Below are positions 59,001 to 64,000 of a DNA stretch of 64,000 nt, piece after piece. The notes beneath the pieces are model-generated. The model worked only from the letters and a program-made list of their open reading frames with translations, was not told the DNA's origin and searched no databases. Origin of the DNA: Cladorhizidae sp. MBARI D1340-BT2 (lineage: Eukaryota; Porifera; Demospongiae; Poecilosclerida; Cladorhizidae); assembly GCA_028752905.1 (NCBI GenBank), contig JAQNBH010000002.1, forward strand, positions 31,703,238 to 31,767,237. The letters are read 5' to 3'. Each line of letters begins with the position of its first letter. The stretch's first letter is position 1. The position numbers and the translations under genes are program-made.

Positions 59001-59569
59001 TATATTACAATTTGGTGCAAACCTGAAACACCAAAGTTGTGTAAGTTATTTAACATCATTGCAGATGTTAAGGCCAGATTGAAACTTTGGTGTTCCAAGT
59101 ACCTGAAGAAACAAACTATAATTCACAGCTTCAGGTGACCACATAGCAGTCCAACATCAGGCTGATAAGCTCCTTGTTGATGTACTCATTCCTTCCCCAC
59201 AACACGGAGACATCAAAACATGACTGGAGGTGTATATCTAGGTTGATTGACACTGTATGACCATGAAAATATTAACAATATTGATAACACAGCTTCAGCT
59301 TAGTTTAGGTTCAAATAAAAATCCTCAAAGTGTTGACCCCAAAATATATGACTCAGCTGAACACCATGAGAAGATTTAAGGGGGGGGCTATATAGGGGTT
59401 GGATTTAAATTTAATTTTTTTATTTTATTACAATTTTTTTATCTCACCCAACTATGCTTCAACATACTGGAAAGGTGGATTCCAAGTTACAGAAGATTTG
59501 GATGCTCTATTCTGGACTTACAGTGGCTTTTGCACACACCATCCCCCCAGGAGGCGATCAAGAAGCCTA
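59001..59569. other. Insertion between satellite blocks, left part
   Basis: Unique-looking sequence with a small inverted repeat AACACCAAAGTT / AACTTTGGTGTT (about 59028 and 59083). No gene recognised. Confidence 0.4.
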
Positions 59570-60350
59570 CCTGAATTCAGTGGGGACAATGACATTTCCC
59601 CCCTTTTTTTCTTTTTTTCTTATGGTTACCACTTTAGAGCTCCATAGATTCTGTAAACTTCATGGTATGGACTTGATATATAGCTCAAAAGATAGGTCTC
59701 TCTGTGTGCTCTCTTTTGATACTAAAATATGTTTCATAGGTATAACTATAGGAAAGTTACTAGACTCTAAAGCAGAGCGACCTCAAAAGCTAGAATGCCT
59801 AAACCTCTGCCAAGATAACTCCAGATTGCTAAGTGCCAAAAAAATAAAAATGGTACGAGTGGCTCCAGGAAGCTCGCCTCTATGCAATCACCTTTTTGAT
59901 TAGGCGTTAAAAATTTATTACCTGGTCAAGCGCGCCGGTAGAAAATTGAAGGCGTTGTAAAAGCAACACCTTCAATTTTCCACCCACACGCTTGACCAGG
60001 TAATAAATATTTAACGCCTAATCAAAAAGGTGTTTGCATAGAGGCGGGCTTCCTCTAGCCACTCGCACCAATTTCATTTTTTTTGCACTTAACAATCTGG
60101 AGTTATTCTGGATGGGGACTTTGGGATGCAGGTTTTTGAGGTCCCTCCTCTTTAGGCTCTAGTAACTTGCCTATAGTTATCCTATGAAACATATTTTAGT
60201 ATCAAAAGAGAGCACACAGAGAGACCTATCTTTTGAGCTATATATCAAGTCCATACAATGAAGTTTGCAGAATCTACGGAGCTCTAAAGTTGTAAACACA
60301 AGTTAAAAGGGGGGGGGGGGGAGAATGCAGCTGTCTCCCCTGTCAACCCC
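59570..60350. mobile_element. Long fold-back element, about 780 bp
   Basis: The centre is near 59960 (GGCGTTG TAAAAG CAACACC). The arms run about 390 bp each way. They share, inverted, TTGACCAGGTAATAAA/TTTATTACCTGGTCAA, CGCCTAATCAAAAAGGTG, ACAATCTGGAGTTATTCT-like sequence, ATATTTTAGTATCAAAAGAG and AGAGACCTATCTTTTGAGC. Arms differ by several substitutions and indels, so the two halves have diverged after formation. No transposase; the outer edges fade at T-rich and G-rich runs. Confidence 0.8.
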
Positions 60351-61164
60351 CCTGTCAACCCAAACTTCAATGTTTACATTGCCGCCATAACTTTTTTTGG
60401 TCAAAAATTTTGACTCCTTGCCTCCCGCCCACAATAACTCATTCGAATAATTTTTTTATGTCTAACATTTTATACCATTATGTAGCTCTGTCTTTACTCT
60501 ACAAATTGAATGGTTTCAAAAAAAATTCATTGCCTCTTTTGTGAAGTTATTGATGATCTAATGATGATCCAAGGTAAAATTTTACATTTGTACTCGCCAT
60601 AACTAGTGGATTTAAAAAAAAAAGATTCTAAACCATTCAATTTGTAGCACTATGCATTCTCTAGCCACTGAAGCAATTACAAGCCAATACAAAATACTAG
60701 TAAGGGTGGGGAGTGGGCGGCATCTTCTTCAATGGTGCTTGCTTCTTTGAGTTACTTTGAAGGAGGACAAAAAGAAAGTATATGATATGCATATCATTTG
60801 AAAGCATGACAAGTGGGCTATCTTTTGATAGCAAAATTATGTTCATAGGAGTAGAAACAAAAAAAGTTATGATCAGTTGTATTTGAGGTTTTTTAAGTAC
60901 CCCTAGCACCCCCTTAAGATGAGGTGGTCTTCAGGAAACAAGGAGTGCATGAAATAATTGTGGATTAAAAACTTTTCCACAAACAAGTAAAAACAATGAA
61001 GAAGAATTTTATTTTAACTAATGAGGCTATGAAAGAATTGATGATGGAGGAGCTTTTATCACCTTGATAAATTGTGAGCTTGCCAAATACTCTATACATG
61101 TATATAGTATATAGCAAAGATTCAGTTATGGCCCTGGACATTGACTTAATCTGCATGTCATATT
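60351..61164. other. Insertion between satellite blocks, right part, with an inverted repeat
   Basis: CTACAAATTGAATGGTTT (near 60499) is matched in reverse complement by AAACCATTCAATTTGTAG (near 60631). Similar motifs (CATAACT, TTTTTGGTCAAAAATTTTGA) suggest a further decayed fold-back element. No gene. Confidence 0.5.
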
Positions 61165-62545
61165 TATGTTTCAAATTTTTTACACAAAACACAAAGACAT
61201 CTATCCTGAAGCAACTACATTTTCAAGGAAAAATTATGCAGAGCAATTCGAGGTAATCATAGATGCCTGTGTAGCATCATTATGTCACTGTAAACCTGCA
61301 AGAAAGTTGAAGAAAGCATTCTATTCTACAGCACTAGTTTCTCAAGTGAGAAATAATTCACAGGAAATCCAGGTAAGAATGTATTATCACTACCTCTCTA
61401 TGTGTGGAAGAGAACTTACGGGAAAAAATCTATATGTTGCAGAAACTTCTCGATAGAATTCAGAGCACATCTAGGTAAGCCTAAATGCCTGAGTAGCATC
61501 ACTATGTCACTATAAACATGAAATATAATTACAGCAAAGAAATCTATCCTGGAGCAACTACTTCTCAAGAGAGAAAGAATTCTGAGCAAATCTCAGTAAG
61601 CTTAGTTGCAATATGTCACTCTATTCATGAAACATTATCACAGCAAAAAATCGCTACTGGAGTAATCAAGAAAGAAGAGCAACTCTAGGTACCATGCTTG
61701 TGAAGGCTCACTACCTCTCATATATTTGAAAACATTTACAGCGAAATTGGGAGCAACTACTTCTCATGAGAAAAGGATTTCAGTGTTTATTTATGCACAC
61801 CTGTGTAGCCTCACTCGGTCACTCTATATATATGAAAATAATTACAGCAAAGAAAGCTACACCTAAGCAACTACTTATCAAGAGAAAATCTGAACCAAAG
61901 CACCTACTTATCAAGGGAAAATGAATTCAGAGCACACCTTGGTAAGCATTTCTGCCTGTGTAGCCTCACTAAGCCAATCTATATATTATATGAAACTAAT
62001 TACAGCAAAGAAATTTAAACTGGAGCAACTATTTCAGGAAAGAAAAGGAATTCAGAGCAAAACTAGGTAAGCATACCTGACTGGGTGGGCCTCACTAATT
62101 AACTCTGTATATTATTAAACAAAAGTACAGCAAGGAAATCTAATACTAGAGCAACTACTTCTTAACATAAAATGAACTCGGAGCACATCTAGGTAAGCAT
62201 AGCTACATGCTTGTTTATCCCCATATGTTAATTATATGAAACCAAATTACAGCAAAGGAAACTAAACTGGAGCAACTTCTTCTCAAAATCAGAGTATATC
62301 TAGGCAAGCATATTTGCCTGTCTGGTCTCACTGCATCAAACACTCTCTATATATATAGCGATAACAAAATCTAAACTGGAGCAACTGGTTATAAAGATAA
62401 AATAAGTTCAGAGCACATCTAGGTAAGCATTTATGCATGTCACTGTATGAATTTACAGAAACAAGCCAAAAAATCTAAACCTGAGCAAATATTTCTCAAG
62501 AGAAAAGGAATTTAGAGCACAACTAGACATGTCAGTTTATTATAT
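61165..62545. repeat. Diverged 110-120-bp satellite, block 2
   Basis: About 12 more units of the family at 56640-59000. Consensus here is TTACAGCAAAGAAATCTA, ACTGGAGCAACTACTTCTCA, AGAGAAAAGGAATTCAGAGC, ACATCTAGGTAAGCAT and CTGTGTAGCCTCACT. CTAGGTAAGCAT is especially well kept (near 61471, 62068, 62190 and 62421). Confidence 0.85.
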
Positions 62546-62849
62546 AGTCTATGTTGGATTGACTCCAGGAGAGGAGTCACGCTGGCTGAGATGCAATCAA
62601 AAACATTCTATAACCATTACTTTTCAGAATTTAATATCTTACGAAGAATTTAGCATGTGAAGGAATTATAGATTGGAGAAGATCGCCAGAGGGTGCTTCT
62701 GAAGGGCTTTGACAATGGTGTCTCAAGCAATCGTGTGCAAGCTAATGCTCACTCTACTAACACCACACTGCATTCTCCCAAAGAAGAGGAATCACGGCTC
62801 AAGTTAGATCCTGCATGATGTAGTCTCATCCTTACCTGATAACTTAGTG
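62546..62849. other. Spacer, unrecognised
   Basis: Unique sequence; nothing that I can support as a feature. Confidence 0.4.
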
Positions 62850-63240
62850 TACATAATATATATATATATATTCGTATATATAATGTATATATATGCATGT
62901 ATAATATATATATAATTATATATATTCATATACATTATATAACAATATAATATATATATATAATTATATATTCATATATATATATAATATTATATATATA
63001 GAAAAGTACAGGGATGGCTAGTCCTACTGCAGTTTCATGCTAATGCAATCAGCTGATGATTGCATTAGCATGAAACTGCAGTAGGACTAGCCATCCCTGT
63101 ACTTTTCTATATTCAATAGCTCTGCCTTAACACAGCATTGAGAACTATTTGTAGCCTTCACCAGCAAACTACCTTCTAAGTAACATTATATATATATATA
63201 TTCATAATATATATTCATATATATATATATATATTCATTA
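62850..63240. repeat. (TA)n-rich DNA flanking a hairpin
   Basis: Long TATATA tracts with TTCATATA interruptions at 62855-63000 and 63186-63240. Strong unwinding or cruciform potential. Confidence 0.9.
62996..63112. repeat. Perfect hairpin, 56-bp arms, with hammerhead-like core
   Basis: The arms 62996-63051 and 63057-63112 are exact reverse complements around a 5-base loop (GCTGA). Overlapping the loop and right arm is CTGATGA (63053-63059), a small helix TGC-ATTA-GCA, GAAA (63072-63075), C-TGCA-G and TA (63082-63083). This is the order of a hammerhead ribozyme core up to the cleavage dinucleotide. The helix I partner (GGCTAGTCC, 63016-63024) is present, but only inside the opposite arm, not next to CTGATGA. 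Confidence 0.8.
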
Positions 63241-63364
63241 TAATTATAGTGACTATATAATAGCATGCAATTTATCAAGTAGGATATCCATGCAGGTCAA
63301 CTCAATTGCTAATGAAATTATAAAACTGTTTCCTTCGTCAGGTTGTCCTTTGGTTTGCTTTCTC

Positions 63365-64000
63365 TTCTCAAGATGCCACCTAATCTTCCTGGAAGCTCAT
63401 GTGCACCTCATCCCCTCCTGGAGCTCTGAACTGTTAATCTTCCTGGAAGCTCATGTGCACCTCATCCCCTCCTGGAGCTCTGAACTGTTAATCTTCCTGG
63501 AAGCTCATGTGCACCCATCCCCTCCTGGAGCTCTGAACTGTTAATCTTCCTGGAAGCTCATGTGCACCCATCCCCTCCTGGAGCTCTGAACTGTTAATCT
63601 TCCTGAAGCTCATGTGCACCTCATCCCCACCAGGAGCTCTGAACTGTTAATCTTCCTGGAAGCTCATGTGCACCCATCCCCTCCTGGAGCTCTGAACTGT
63701 TAATCTTCCTGGAAGCTCATGTGCACCCATCCCCTCCTGGAGTTCTGAACTGTTAATCTTCCTGAAGCTCATGTGCACCTCATCCCCACCAGGAGCTCTG
63801 AACTGTTAATCTTCCTGGAAGCTCATGTGCACCCATCCCCTCCTGGAGCTCTGAACTGTTAATCTTCCTGGAAGCTCATGTGCACCCATCCCCTCCTGGA
63901 GCTCTGAACTGTTAATCTTCCTGGAAGCTCATGTGCACCCATCCCCTCCTGGAGCTCTGAACTGTTAATCTTCCTGGAAGCTCATGTGCACCCATCCCCT
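63365..64000. repeat. 53-bp minisatellite running off the window
   Basis: Unit spans TCTTCCTGGAAGCTCATGTG, CACCCATCCCCTCCTGG and AGCTCTGAACTGTTAA. 55-bp units with CACCTCATCC and a CCTGAAGCTC plus CCCCACCAGG variant recur at fixed spacing (about 63600 and 63764). About 12 units; the array continues past 64000. Confidence 0.95.

Noticed and set aside
62850..63240. Replication origin or matrix-attachment region in the TA-rich DNA
   Set aside because: AT richness alone is not evidence; no supporting motif set could be identified.

Overview
The window is repeat-dominated nuclear DNA from an animal. Two conserved, intron-containing eukaryotic genes are recognisable. One is an RNF34/RFFL-type ubiquitin-ligase gene on the minus strand (exons at 3354-3576 and 3668-4180). 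The other is CNOT11, a CCR4-NOT subunit, on the plus strand (exons at 28777-29113, 32057-32226 and 32869-32998). Exons join in consistent phase across GT-AG introns. The short introns and several DNA transposon classes fit a metazoan, most likely a marine invertebrate; the sequence alone does not fix the phylum. There is no sign of bacterial gene organisation: no operons, CRISPR arrays or insertion sequences.

Layout: 0-9 kb holds TG microsatellites, fold-back DNA, a telomere-like GGGCTA tract, the RNF34/RFFL exons and a palindromic module with a hammerhead-ribozyme-like core. 9.3-12.6 kb has an 18-bp minisatellite, then a 24-bp minisatellite with a 995-bp piggyBac-like element inserted in it at TTAA. 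12.9-16.1 kb holds a hAT-like MITE, a tRNA-like relic and a 64-bp minisatellite. 16.5-27.7 kb is one 11.2-kb array of a 21-bp unit, roughly 530 copies. 28.3-33.0 kb carries CNOT11, whose introns are largely minisatellites. 33-41.7 kb holds further minisatellites, a decayed Tc1/mariner transposon, a short TIR element with a MADF-domain fragment, a second hAT-like MITE and an orphan Tc1-type end, followed by a 100-N gap (41693-41792).

To the right of the gap I see no recognisable gene. It holds a 57/58-bp satellite (41.8-46.3 kb) grading into an old, diverged relative with a period near 67 bp (46.3-55.4 kb), then a 29-bp repeat, then a diverged 110-120-bp satellite (56.6-59.0 and 61.2-62.5 kb) whose units carry splice-site-like motifs. 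That satellite is split by a fold-back element of about 780 bp. The window ends in AT-rich DNA enclosing an exact 56-bp-arm hairpin, and a 53-bp minisatellite that runs off the end.

The long open frames over the tandem arrays (up to 2478 codons) exist because the unit lengths are multiples of three and lack stops. I do not regard them as genes. No functional link between the two real genes is visible. The interest of the window lies in its repeat biology: arrays at different stages of homogenisation, transposons dated by insertion into arrays, and palindromic ribozyme-like modules.
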